Shown here: positions 54,405 through 62,746 of the stretch, one piece after another
How positions within the stretch are numbered: the first letter of the stretch is position 1
Layout: each line of letters begins with the position of its first letter
DNA from: Yoonia sediminilitoris
Lineage (GTDB): Bacteria; Pseudomonadota; Alphaproteobacteria; Rhodobacterales; Rhodobacteraceae
Reading direction: 5' to 3'
Length of the DNA: 64,000 bases
Assembly: GCF_003058085.1 (NCBI RefSeq)
Contig: NZ_QBUD01000006.1
Span: 62,001 to 126,000, forward strand
Program-made: the position numbers and the translations under genes
The notes under the pieces: generated by a model
Database searches by the model: none
Told to the model about the DNA's origin: nothing
What the model saw: the letters and a program-made list of their open reading frames with translations, nothing else

Positions 54405-55847
54405 ATGACAATCGCGACCCATCCACCACTCACAGCCCCGACCGCCAAGCTCACTCATGGGTGGCTACGGCGCATTGTCATGGGCGGCAAGATAGGCGAC
54501 CTGGGACGGTTGCCGCGCTACCTCGCGTTTGCTTTTCTGGGTGCTGCGGCTATCTGGGGCCCGATCACCGGATATCTGAAGACCGCTCCGCTTTCCTACA
54601 AATCATACACATCGCTCATTCTGCCCGGTTCAGGCGCTTCTGCATCGATGAATTTAAATGGCATTGGTCAGGCTTCTTCATTTGCAAACTCGCCTTTTTC
54701 CAGCAACGCGGTTAGCCCGACCGAGACCTACAAGAGGTTGCTGAATGCAGACCGTATATTGGACGCCGCAGCAACAACATTGAACATTTCACGGGCGGAG
54801 TTGGGCAAACCACGTGTCAATCTTGTCGATCAAACCAGTCTTATTCACTTCGAAATGACCGGCACATCGCCGATCGAGGCGCAGAAGCGTGGCGATGCAA
54901 TTCTGGACGCCTTCTTTGCTGAACTGGATGCGCTTCGCGTTGACGAACAACAAACCCGCGAAGATAGCGGTTTGGCTGCCATTGTTGACTACCGCCGGTC
55001 AGTCGCGACAACCCGTGATGACATAGAAAGGCTCCAATCAGAGACGAACCTGCTTTCCGTTGTGCAATATGATGCTCTGCTCGCGAAACAAACCGAGCTA
55101 GAATCCGATGTGCGTCGCCAGCAAGCGGCGACTCTCGAAATGAAGGGTGCGGTAACAACGCTTGAAACTAGTCTTGGCATCGATGCCAAGACTGCTGCGA
55201 TTACACTCAAGCTATTTGCCGATGACCAATATCGTGAGCTTCTGGCACAAGTTGCCCAACATGCAGCGGTTCTCTCTGACGTATCGGCGCAGTTTGGTGC
55301 GCAGCATCCCAAGGTAATTGATGCGCATCGCGCGAAATCGCATTCAGAAGATGCTGTAACGGCTCGTGCGGTCCAGTTGACAGGTCTGGCCGAAGCGCAG
55401 TTGGGCGCACTTGATGTTGCTCCAGACGGTGTGCGCGCGGCACTTCTTGCGGATCTGGTCGAGATGGACGCAAAACGGACGGGTGCGAAAGAACAGCTGG
55501 CGGCCATGGCAGCGCAGCTCGATGAACAGGCGGCGCGACTTTCGCAAATGTCATCGGCTGCGGCACGCCTACAAGATTTGCAGCGGGATTTTTCGGTGGC
55601 CGAGGCTGTATTCGCGACGGCAATTGCGCGGGCCGAGACGACAAAATCTGACGTCTATGCTTCTTACCCGCTAGTTCAGATTCTCGAAAACCCGTCCCTG
55701 CCGGAAAATCCATCTTCGCCCAATCGCAAACTCGCGATTGCAGCAGGCGCGGTCGCAACCTTGATGATGCTATTTGGTTTGATCCTTGGTTGGACAAGAT
55801 CTGCCATCATCGGAACCCTTATCAAGAAGACGACAACAGCAAGATGA
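54405..55847 (+). CDS. Wzz/GumC-like polysaccharide chain-length protein
   Basis: A 480-residue inner-membrane protein with one helix near the N-terminus (LAFAFLGAAAIWGPITGYL), a long periplasmic region with coiled-coil stretches (about 190-400), and a second helix near the C-terminus (GAVATLMMLFGLILGW). This is the polysaccharide co-polymerase layout. A PxxP-type segment before the last helix (LPENPSSPNRKLAI) is typical. It has no cytoplasmic tyrosine-kinase domain. AAGGAG lies 8 nt before the ATG. Confidence 0.85.
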   Translation: MTIATHPPLTAPTAKLTHGWLRRIVMGGKIGDLGRLPRYLAFAFLGAAAIWGPITGYLKTAPLSYKSYTSLILPGSGASASMNLNGIGQASSFANSPFSSNAVSPTETYKRLLNADRILDAAATTLNISRAELGKPRVNLVDQTSLIHFEMTGTSPIEAQKRGDAILDAFFAELDALRVDEQQTREDSGLAAIVDYRRSVATTRDDIERLQSETNLLSVVQYDALLAKQTELESDVRRQQAATLEMKGAVTTLETSLGIDAKTAAITLKLFADDQYRELLAQVAQHAAVLSDVSAQFGAQHPKVIDAHRAKSHSEDAVTARAVQLTGLAEAQLGALDVAPDGVRAALLADLVEMDAKRTGAKEQLAAMAAQLDEQAARLSQMSSAAARLQDLQRDFSVAEAVFATAIARAETTKSDVYASYPLVQILENPSLPENPSSPNRKLAIAAGAVATLMMLFGLILGWTRSAIIGTLIKKTTTAR

Positions 55848-57097
55848 CCGCCCTCAATCCGGCAGAACGACTGATCTACCGCACGTTGGTTTACACTTGG
55901 CCCCTCTATGCCGTTGGTGCCCTTTATGTGGTTGGACCAGTGCTGGCCTGGCTGTTGGGTTGTTTGGCAGCGCTATCTCTTTATCTTGGGCCGGCGATGC
56001 GTCCGGACTTACGTTCTACAGGGTCGATCCCACCGGTCATCTGGGCGTGGTTCATCGGTATGTTCGTCATGCTTGTTGCATTATGGGTCGGACATTTGGA
56101 CTGGGCGATGGGGCTAAAGCAGACCATTAAATCCTCTATTGGATGGGCGAAGGGATGGGCCCTTATGGCACTGTTTCCGCTTGCGGGCGCCGTTTTGCCA
56201 ATCAGACGCGAGGTTCTGATCAGGGGGCAATGTGTCATCGGACTAGGCACACTGGTTCTGGCACCAGTTCTCATAATCGCGCCTTACATCGGGCTTCCGG
56301 AAAGGATCTTTACCTCGCCACTTAAGGCGATCGGGGGTCCGGGACCGGAATATTTCAGCGTCTATTTCTTTACATTCGACCCGGCAAGCTGGACGCCACG
56401 TTGGCAATTCTATGCACCATGGTCACCCTTTGCTGCACTGCTAGGGGTGGTCATGGTCCTCTTCGCCCTCGAAGAACAGTCCCTTAAATGGAAGTCAATC
56501 GGGATTGCGGCTGGCACACTGATGATCCTCGCATCAAAGTCTCGCATGGGCTTGGTCGGTCTTGTCGCGTGCACAATAGGGCCGCGCATGATGCCCCTCA
56601 TTTTGCGGGGATGGATGTGGCAGGTGGTAGCTGGCCTCACTGCATCGCTGGCGGTTCTTGGCCCTACACTGGTAAGTGCCGGGGCCGATGCTGTTGCTGC
56701 CTTCAAGGGCGCGCGCGCTGACAGCACCCGTGTACGCGAAACATTGCAAAGAATTGCAGGGGAACGTTGGATCAACGAAGCATTCTGGTTCGGGCATGCA
56801 CGTGTCCAACCTGGATCACATGCGGTTGAGTATATGCCGATCGGCAGCCACCACACTTGGTGGGGCTTGCTGTTTGTCAAAGGTGTCGTGGGGTTTCTGG
56901 CGTTGCTTGTACCATTCGTTTGGCAGACCTGCCTAGCTCTGATCGATGCGGCCAAAGGGCCAAGAGGGCGTTTGCCGCTAGGGATCATGATGACGTTGAC
57001 GTTGCTTTCATTTGGTGAAAACGTCGAGATTGAAGCGTACTTGCTTTGGCCTGGGCTTGTGGTGTTGGGGATTCACGCGCGGGAGTTAGGGCCCTAG
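55844..57097 (+). CDS. O-antigen ligase/polymerase-like (Wzy) membrane protein
   Basis: A 417-residue protein with ten or more helices and a large periplasmic loop in the second half containing ADSTRVRETLQRIAGERWINEAFWFGHA, then YMPIGSHHTWWGLLFVKGVVG. That R...(S/G)HH pattern is typical of the Wzy_C/WaaL family. It probably polymerises the flipped repeat units. The ATG overlaps the Wzz-like stop (ATGA), showing coupling. Confidence 0.87.
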   Translation: MTALNPAERLIYRTLVYTWPLYAVGALYVVGPVLAWLLGCLAALSLYLGPAMRPDLRSTGSIPPVIWAWFIGMFVMLVALWVGHLDWAMGLKQTIKSSIGWAKGWALMALFPLAGAVLPIRREVLIRGQCVIGLGTLVLAPVLIIAPYIGLPERIFTSPLKAIGGPGPEYFSVYFFTFDPASWTPRWQFYAPWSPFAALLGVVMVLFALEEQSLKWKSIGIAAGTLMILASKSRMGLVGLVACTIGPRMMPLILRGWMWQVVAGLTASLAVLGPTLVSAGADAVAAFKGARADSTRVRETLQRIAGERWINEAFWFGHARVQPGSHAVEYMPIGSHHTWWGLLFVKGVVGFLALLVPFVWQTCLALIDAAKGPRGRLPLGIMMTLTLLSFGENVEIEAYLLWPGLVVLGIHARELGP

Positions 57098-57279
57098 TTA
57101 ACGTGACCCCGGTGTCTGACGTCCACGTTTATGAACCATAGATCCGGATGGTTGGGTTCTGATTACCACCAACCTATCGTTTTCAAACGGTGCATTTCCA
57201 TCAGACAATATCCGGCCTCCGCTCCTTCCCCCCGATGTAAAGGGGAAGGCCCTTCGATTTGAGATCGGTATCCACACGA
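57098..57279. other. gap after the EPS locus
   Basis: No gene or terminator recognised. It probably holds the left junction of the accessory segment that follows. Confidence 0.35.
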
Positions 57280-57450
57280 TGCCTTTTTCGGTGGCCAGCC
57301 GCTTTGGCACCCGCAAGCTACACACCGACTCTGATGAAATGCTGTTCAGTGCGACACAGCCTTGCCTGCTCAACGGCATTCCTGATCTGGCGCACCGTCC
57401 AGACCTCGCGGATCGCGCAATCGACGTCACGCTGCCGGTCATTACAGCGG
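57280..57450 (+). pseudogene. fragment of a mobile-element primase/helicase-like ATPase
   Basis: The forward frame includes SRFGTRKLHTDSDEMLFSAT, then QPCLLNGIPDLAHRPDLADR and AIDVTLPVI. This matches a segment of phage- and island-encoded D5/DUF927-type ATPases in which a sensor motif is followed by LNGI...RPDLADR. Sequence on both sides is unrelated and a stop comes at 57500, so it is a remnant of about 55 codons. Confidence 0.55.
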
Positions 57451-57670
57451 CTATGCATTACTGCTATTCGCTGCGCCTGCAAAATCAAGCAACTGGCTAA
57501 TTCACAGAGTGCGGGACAAAGCGTTCTTTCGCAGCGCGATGCATCGGTGCAGACCATGCGAGCACTAGATGTCGTCTGGAAGGTTTATAAAATCTCTAGG
57601 AGCACTCCCGTTATCGTGCTTAGCTCTTCTCAGTTTGTTCGGAAGTTCAAAACACAAAGGGGTTCACAGC

Positions 57671-58483
57671 ATGCAGGTAATTGATTGGGATGCGATGTCT
57701 GCACCCTGGCTAAAGTCCGAGAGGGGCCTTGAGGCGGCGCACCAGACTGTTCTGGATGGCCTGATGCATCGTGCAGGACTTGAGACTGGTCAGAGGGTCC
57801 TTGACATCGGATGTGGGACAGGTGCCAGCCTTCTGGCTGCGGCTGAGGTTGTTGGAATGACCGGCCAAGTGACAGGCGTAGATATTGCCCCACCGTTGGC
57901 GGCTCGCGCACGAGATCGAGCCCCTGAAACGGTCGATGTCCTTGTAGGGGACGCGGGCACGCTCGAACATGACCGGGCGTTTGATGCGGCGATTTCACTG
58001 TTTGGCACGATGTTCTTCACGGATACTCCGGCAGCATTCGCAACTATCCGAAAAGCGTTGAAGCCCGGAGCCAAGTTCGTCTTCTCTGCATGGGGCTCTC
58101 CGCCACGAAACCCATGGTTTGGTATTCCGCGTTCTTCGGTAGAGGCACATGTTGGTGAACTTCCAAAACCCGACCCGACAGCGCCAGGTCCGTTTCGCTT
58201 CGCCGATGCACAGGCCATCGTCGAGGCACTTTCGTCTGTTGGCTGGGATGTGAGTGTTGACAGCGAAGCACTACTATTGCGGACGGGACAAGACTCAAAT
58301 GGCCTGGCCGAGATGCACCTCAACATTGCTGAAGCGTTGATGCTGGCAAATCATGATCTGTCTCAGAACGACCGGGACGCAATCCGAGAGAACCTCCGAG
58401 TCGGCTTTAGTAATCACCAGGGCGAAGACGGTGTCCAAGTTCCTGCGGAGGTCCATTTCTTCACTGCGATCGCGGTCGACTGA
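57671..58483 (+). CDS. class I SAM-dependent methyltransferase
   Basis: A 270-residue methyltransferase with the SAM-binding motif I VLDIGCGTGASLLAAAE, acidic residue at strand 2 (VTGVDIAPPL), motif II/III FDAAISLFGTMFF and the post-III region LKPGAKFVFSAWG. WLKSERGLEAAHQTVLDGLM at the start resembles the UbiE/SmtA-like group. Substrate unknown. AAAGGGG precedes the ATG; the frame upstream is not homologous to anything. It stands alone within the accessory segment. Confidence 0.88.
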   Translation: MQVIDWDAMSAPWLKSERGLEAAHQTVLDGLMHRAGLETGQRVLDIGCGTGASLLAAAEVVGMTGQVTGVDIAPPLAARARDRAPETVDVLVGDAGTLEHDRAFDAAISLFGTMFFTDTPAAFATIRKALKPGAKFVFSAWGSPPRNPWFGIPRSSVEAHVGELPKPDPTAPGPFRFADAQAIVEALSSVGWDVSVDSEALLLRTGQDSNGLAEMHLNIAEALMLANHDLSQNDRDAIRENLRVGFSNHQGEDGVQVPAEVHFFTAIAVD

Positions 58484-59234
58484 TCACCTTTCTTGCTGAG
58501 TCCTCAAGTTAACGGCGAAGCGCCCACCTTGATTTTGAGCTCCATGCTGCAGGCTGGGGGGATAGTGTCCAAAACTTGTGCTGGATGGTGGTGCTCACGT
58601 CATTGCTGCAACTCGGTTGATTTGGGCTCTCAGCCGCCGTTAGATCGGTCGCAGCATTTTGCCTGTCAGGTACCGCCACCGCCGTAAGGATCGGCCCAAA
58701 CCTGCCGTTCACGCAAGCTCTCGACGCTGCAGCGCAGCTTCCCAGAAGCAGACATAGAGCTGCCAGTTCAGCGAAGGCGCTCTGGCGCGGCATCCGCAAT
58801 CTCAGTTCGCCGCTGTCATTCCGACCATCATAAGATTTGTTGCAAATAAGACTCGAATTTGTGAGGGGTAGAATTGACTGAGTTCAGTTCAATTGCAGAA
58901 TACGTGAATGTCGGTATGGTCGTGCCCATCGCTTTAGTACATTTCACCTTCGACGGGACTGTATTCCCTTAACTCGAAGGATATGAACGGCAGTGGGAAA
59001 TAACAGTTTCCCACTTGCCGAAGCGATAACGCAGATAAGCGCGCACGCTCACTGGCCTAGGCCAAGCACAATGTGCCATATTTTCACCTCTTTAACTTAC
59101 ATCGAAAAACAGTTCGACACTCGTGGTTCACCTCGTGCGTTCCACATATCGGAGGCATTCGGTTCTAAGAGGATGTGCGATGGGCACCTGACACTAATAT
59201 AAGTTCAGACTGTAGTCGGCAAGTAATTGCCTGA
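58484..59234. other. 750-bp stretch with no secure gene
   Basis: A reverse-strand frame at 58509-58799 starts with a lipoprotein-like signal (ALCLLLGSCAAAS) and TAVAVPDRQNAATDLTAAE, a little like phage outer-membrane spanins, but its second half is not convincing. The rest (58800-59230) is AT-rich and shows no gene on either strand. A decayed prophage or island region is the likely explanation. Confidence 0.35.
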
Positions 59235-59741
59235 TCAATTCGCGTTATTTGCTTTTCGTGCGTTTCTTGCACCCTGAGACGAAATCAGGACCCAAGCCGA
59301 GAAAGCCTTTTTGTCGACGTTGTTAGCCGTTCTCAAGCTGGTCACGCTAAGTCGCGCAATTTCGTACCAAGTCTCCGCATCGGCCTTGCTAAACCGAAGA
59401 TTTGGATCGTAGTCAGCCTTGTGCCGATATTCCTGTAACTGTTGAAACGCATCTGCAAACTCGTGGATGCAAGCTGGAAATTCTACAGTGTTTGCTTGTT
59501 CGCATGCCTTCTTACAGATTCCATGGTTTAGACCACGGTAAACTTCCACCCATGCCTTGTTGGGCCGCTGACTTGGGGTTCTTCCGACCAAAGAGTTTGC
59601 ACAAGTCCTAGCTAACGCATGAAACACAGCATAGTATGCTGAACTGATAGAACGGCGAATTTCGGATTGCGTCGGTCTTTTGGTCGTTGCCAACCGTTTC
59701 GCGACGGCAAGATGCCCGTCGGCAAGTTTAGCGTCAGGCAT
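59235..59741 (-). CDS. HEPN-domain-like protein
   Basis: A 168-residue helical protein with the HEPN hallmark IRRSISSAYYAVFHALA (an R...AYYAxFH helix) and a second long helix FADAFQQLQEYRHKADYDP. HEPN proteins are frequent RNases or accessory factors of toxin-antitoxin and defence systems; RHKADYDP resembles the second-helix motif of the group. The gene overlaps the partner upstream by 8 bp, so the two form one transcription unit. The region is AT-richer than the core, suggesting transfer. Confidence 0.7.
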   Translation of the reverse strand: MPDAKLADGHLAVAKRLATTKRPTQSEIRRSISSAYYAVFHALARTCANSLVGRTPSQRPNKAWVEVYRGLNHGICKKACEQANTVEFPACIHEFADAFQQLQEYRHKADYDPNLRFSKADAETWYEIARLSVTSLRTANNVDKKAFSAWVLISSQGARNARKANNAN

Positions 59742-60024
59742 GCATGCCTGAGTTGATTTGTGGTGTAATCACCGGGAAGAATCCGGACCAATCAGAACCC
59801 AGAGCCTCGCGCACTTTTCCTGTCAAGCCAAAGTAACTTTTGGCCAACATTTCAGGGCGTTCTGTCGTTGTAATCAAGAGTTCGATCCGAATCTTGAGTT
59901 CATCTTGATCGACTTCGATTGAAGTCACTTCAATATTTGATGCATCATCAAGGTCAAATTTCGTCCGAATTACTGCTAAAATTTCGTCAGCCACAACCTT
60001 GTCCAACTTAGTTGGTGCAGTCAT
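59734..60024 (-). CDS. small partner protein of the HEPN gene, unknown family
   Basis: A 96-residue alpha/beta protein: an N-terminal helix (DKVVADEILAVIRTKFDL), two strands (IEVTSIEVD, ELKIRIELLIT), a helix (LAKSYFGLTGKVREAL) and a final strand (FFPVITPQI). I do not recognise a family. The start MTAPTKLD follows GGGAGA at 7 nt; ATGs further up are less good. Position and size fit an antitoxin or regulatory partner for the HEPN protein (inference). Confidence 0.65.
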   Translation of the reverse strand: MTAPTKLDKVVADEILAVIRTKFDLDDASNIEVTSIEVDQDELKIRIELLITTTERPEMLAKSYFGLTGKVREALGSDWSGFFPVITPQINSGMHA

Positions 60025-60093
60025 CACTTTCTCTCCCATTGGTAACGCCATGTTCATCCGACGTTTGTCGAAACACTATACACAGCTTTCGAT

Positions 60094-60103
60094 GGTGTAC
60101 ACC
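60094..60103. promoter_or_regulatory. palindrome upstream of the HEPN module
   Basis: GGTGTACACC is a perfect 10-bp palindrome about 70 bp upstream of the small partner gene, and could be its operator. Confidence 0.35.
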
Positions 60104-60341
60104 GTATATGTAGGCTCATTGTGTCGCATTCAAGGCAAACGAGGGTAACGCGGAGTCAGATGTGATCACGAATTGGTTAAATTAGTATGAATGCTTTGCA
60201 ATTTGGACTGGTTGACCAAACGTAACACAAAAGGCACAACAAACTCAGCATATCGCTAACAATTCCTGCCACCCCATACTCTATCCTGAGCAAAGTTGCT
60301 CAACTCAAAAATCATGATTTGTAAAATAAATCAAATAGATG
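60104..60341. other. AT-rich gap before the truncated tRNA
   Basis: No gene or clear signal seen. Confidence 0.4.
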
Positions 60342-60384
60342 GCCCCGTGGTTCAGCTGGATAGAGCAGCCTCCTCCTAAGCAAG
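60342..60384 (+). pseudogene. truncated tRNA-Arg (anticodon CCT), 5' half only
   Basis: GCCCCGT acceptor strand, D-arm GGTTCAGCTGGATAGAGC, anticodon 5' stem GCCTC and loop CTCCTAA (anticodon CCT) follow the tRNA-Arg pattern exactly. The 3' anticodon stem should read GAGGC but is GCAAG, and no T-arm (GGTTCGA) or 3' acceptor follows. The gene is therefore cut right after the anticodon loop. tRNA-Arg(CCT) is a common integration target, so this is probably an island scar. Confidence 0.8.
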
Positions 60385-60545
60385 GGCTTTGCCAGTGGTT
60401 TATAGATGACCGCTTGTCCCGTTCAACCGACTGGGTCTCGCAACTGCAGCGAAGGTCCCCAATCGGCCCTCTCAACCCTTTTCGCCCTTACTCTGTAGCA
60501 CCGGCTCGCTGGGTGCAAACGCGCAAAGCACCCGTTGGAGCGTTA

Positions 60546-60869
60546 GTGTGTTGTTTTATTTTTATATTTCTTGGTAGCAGGAGCACGCAACTGACATTCC
60601 TGTCCGGCGGGTCGGCCGGCACTGACCTGACGCAAATCATCGGTTGGGGCGAACCGGCCCCCGACCTTGGGCCCGGTCCCGACCCAGACCCACAGCCCGG
60701 CAGCAACGATGACATCTTTATCATCGACAGCAGCTTTGTCAGAAACTGGACCGTGTCCCGCAGCAAGGTCGAAGACACAGACGGCGGCAACGACACTGAT
60801 GCCCTTGATATCGCCTTCCTGTCGCGCGTCGATGGTGCGTTGACCTTGACGGAAGACTGGTTCGCTTGA
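60546..60869 (+). pseudogene. C-terminal remnant with a Pro/Asp-rich linker, unidentified
   Basis: The forward frame has no credible start. It shows a glycine/aspartate/proline linker (PDLGPGPDPDPQPGSNDDIF) followed by a compact acidic segment ending TLTEDWFA. This looks like the tail of a larger extracellular or surface protein. No family recognised. It might be part of the truncated island material. Confidence 0.3.
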
Positions 60870-60955
60870 CGCGTTTGGCAGCAAGCCAAAGGACAAGAAA
60901 CGCCTAAAAAAGCGTCACGAAAAGCCGGTATCGGGTTTTGTGTGAAACGCGTCAA
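60866..60955. repeat. 11-bp inverted repeat upstream of dctP
   Basis: TTGACGCGTTT at 60866-60876 and its exact complement AAACGCGTCAA at 60945-60955 flank 68 bp between the remnant and the dctP promoter region. Confidence 0.6.
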
Positions 60956-61036
60956 AAGGGGTAATTGCCTCTGGACAAGTAGCTGTTAAATCCCGCACCT
61001 TGTACGCCATCAACAAAGTTGTCTGGGAGGACAGTA

Positions 61037-62032
61037 ATGAATAAATTTTTGACAGCCGCCTGCGTGGCTGCATTCGCCTTGGCACCCGGTCTTGCGTCGG
61101 CTGCCTGTGACGACGGTGAAATCGTGATCAAGTTCAGCCACGTCACGAACACGGACAAACACCCCAAAGGTATCGCCGCCACGTTGCTAGAACAGCGCGT
61201 CAACGACGAGATGAACGGCACCGCCTGTATGGAGGTATTCCCCAACTCGACACTCTACACAGATGAAAAAGCGCTCGAAGCCCTGCTTGCCGGTGAAATC
61301 CAGTTGGCCGCACCGTCGCTGTCCCTGTTTGAACCCTTCACCAAGCAATTCCGCCTTTTCGATTTGCCCTTCATGTTCAAGGACATTGCCGCCGTTGACG
61401 CATTTCAGGCGTCCGAGACCGGGCAGGCCCTGAAGGATTCCATGCAGCGCCGTGGTTTGCAGGGCTTGCAGTTCTGGCACAACGGGATGAAGCAGATGTC
61501 GGCCAATGTGCCGCTGGTTGCACCGACTGACGCAAACGGCCTGAAATTCCGCGTACAGCCTTCCGATGTGCTGGTTGCCCAGATGGAAGCCATCGGTGGT
61601 GCGCCACAGAAAATGGCCTTTGCCGAAGTTTACGGCGCGTTGCAGCAGGGTGTTGTCGACGGGCAGGAAAACACGTGGTCCAACATCTTTGGCCGCAAGT
61701 TTTTCGAAGTACAGGACGGCGTGACCGAAACCAACCACGGCATCATCGACTATCTGGTCGTGACCAACGTGGACTGGCTTGAAGGTCTGGACGCCGATGT
61801 GCGCGACCAGTTCCTGACCATTCTGGAAGAAGTGACCACACTGCGGAACGCGGAATCCACAGCCGTGAACGAAGAAGCCAAGCAAAGCATTATTGCAGCT
61901 GGCGGCGTCGTGCGCACACTTGATGCGGACCAGCGTGCAGCATGGGTCGAAGCCATGAAACCCGTCTGGGCACAGTTCGAAGGCGACGTCGGCGCAGACA
62001 ACATCGCAGCCGCACAATCGTTCAATAACTAA
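61037..62032 (+). CDS. dctP: TRAP transporter substrate-binding protein (DctP family)
   Basis: A 331-residue periplasmic receptor with signal peptide (LTAACVAAFALAPGLASA). DctP family segments: IKFSHVTNTDKHPKG, FRLFDLPFMFKD, GLKFRVQPSDVL with the conserved ligand-binding Arg, GALQQGVVDGQEN, and YLVVTN. It captures an organic acid (often a C4-dicarboxylate) for the membrane subunits. GGGAGG lies well placed before the ATG. Confidence 0.95.
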   Translation: MNKFLTAACVAAFALAPGLASAACDDGEIVIKFSHVTNTDKHPKGIAATLLEQRVNDEMNGTACMEVFPNSTLYTDEKALEALLAGEIQLAAPSLSLFEPFTKQFRLFDLPFMFKDIAAVDAFQASETGQALKDSMQRRGLQGLQFWHNGMKQMSANVPLVAPTDANGLKFRVQPSDVLVAQMEAIGGAPQKMAFAEVYGALQQGVVDGQENTWSNIFGRKFFEVQDGVTETNHGIIDYLVVTNVDWLEGLDADVRDQFLTILEEVTTLRNAESTAVNEEAKQSIIAAGGVVRTLDADQRAAWVEAMKPVWAQFEGDVGADNIAAAQSFNN

Positions 62033-62040
62033 AGCAAAAC

Positions 62041-62064
62041 GGGCCTCGCGGAAACGCGGGGCCC
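62041..62064 (+). promoter_or_regulatory. dctP-dctQ intercistronic hairpin
   Basis: A 10-bp stem GGGCCTCGCG / CGCGGGGCCC (one G-U) with GAAA tetraloop begins 8 bp after the dctP stop and has no T-run. Such stabilising stem-loops let the receptor be made in excess over membrane subunits. Confidence 0.7.
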
Positions 62065-62083
62065 ATTCCATGGGGGGGACGCG

Positions 62084-62743
62084 ATGCATCACGACAGTTC
62101 ATTCATAGATACGATCGAAGAAACACTGATCGCCGCAATCCTTGGCATCATGACATTGATCACCTTTGCCAATGTCGTCACCCGATATGTATTCAATTTC
62201 AATATCTTATGGGCGCTGGAAGTCACCGTTTTCCTGTTTGCCTGGCTTGTCATTCTGGGTGCATCCTATGCGTTGAAGAAAAGCGCCCATCTGGGTGTGG
62301 ACGCGATTATCAACGCGGTTTCGCCTGCGGCCCGCCGGACACTTGGCCTGATGGCGGGCGCGTCTGTCCTGTTGTTCAGCACCATGATGCTCAAGGGCGC
62401 ATGGGATTTCTGGGCCCCCTTCGGCGAGATGAAAGCAACATCCGGTCGCTGGTTCCCAACAGGTCTGGAAGACGTGCGCGGGCGCGGTTGGCTGGAAACG
62501 ACATCGACCCCGATTCCCGATTTCATGCGCTTTCTTGAACCCATCTTCAACGAAGGCGAAAGCTACGACAAAATGCCACGGCTGGTCCCCTATCTGGTGT
62601 TGCCGCTTGGGATGGGGCTGATGTTCCTGCGCGCCTGTCAGGCAATGTGGAAGCTCTGGACCGGCGAAATCACCACTGTGATCGTCAGCCACGAGGCCGA
62701 AGAAGACGTCAAAGAAGCCGCAGCTACATTGAGCAGGAACTAA
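62084..62743 (+). CDS. dctQ: TRAP transporter small membrane subunit (DctQ family)
   Basis: A 219-residue four-helix protein: first helix AILGIMTLITFANVVTRYVF, then WALEVTVFLFAWLVILGASYALKKSAHLGVD (typical DctQ), ending with a helix YLVLPLGMGLMFLRACQ. It is longer than most DctQ proteins because of an inserted hydrophilic loop between the third and fourth helices (about residues 115-175), as known for some roseobacter TRAP systems. It scaffolds DctM. It starts 51 bp after dctP. Confidence 0.9.
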   Translation: MHHDSSFIDTIEETLIAAILGIMTLITFANVVTRYVFNFNILWALEVTVFLFAWLVILGASYALKKSAHLGVDAIINAVSPAARRTLGLMAGASVLLFSTMMLKGAWDFWAPFGEMKATSGRWFPTGLEDVRGRGWLETTSTPIPDFMRFLEPIFNEGESYDKMPRLVPYLVLPLGMGLMFLRACQAMWKLWTGEITTVIVSHEAEEDVKEAAATLSRN

Positions 62744-62746
62744 ATC

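Noticed and set aside
58509..58799. Reverse-strand lipoprotein-like frame
   Set aside because: Only the first third resembles a protein. There is no good ribosome site, and the tail looks random, so it is mentioned only as possible decay.
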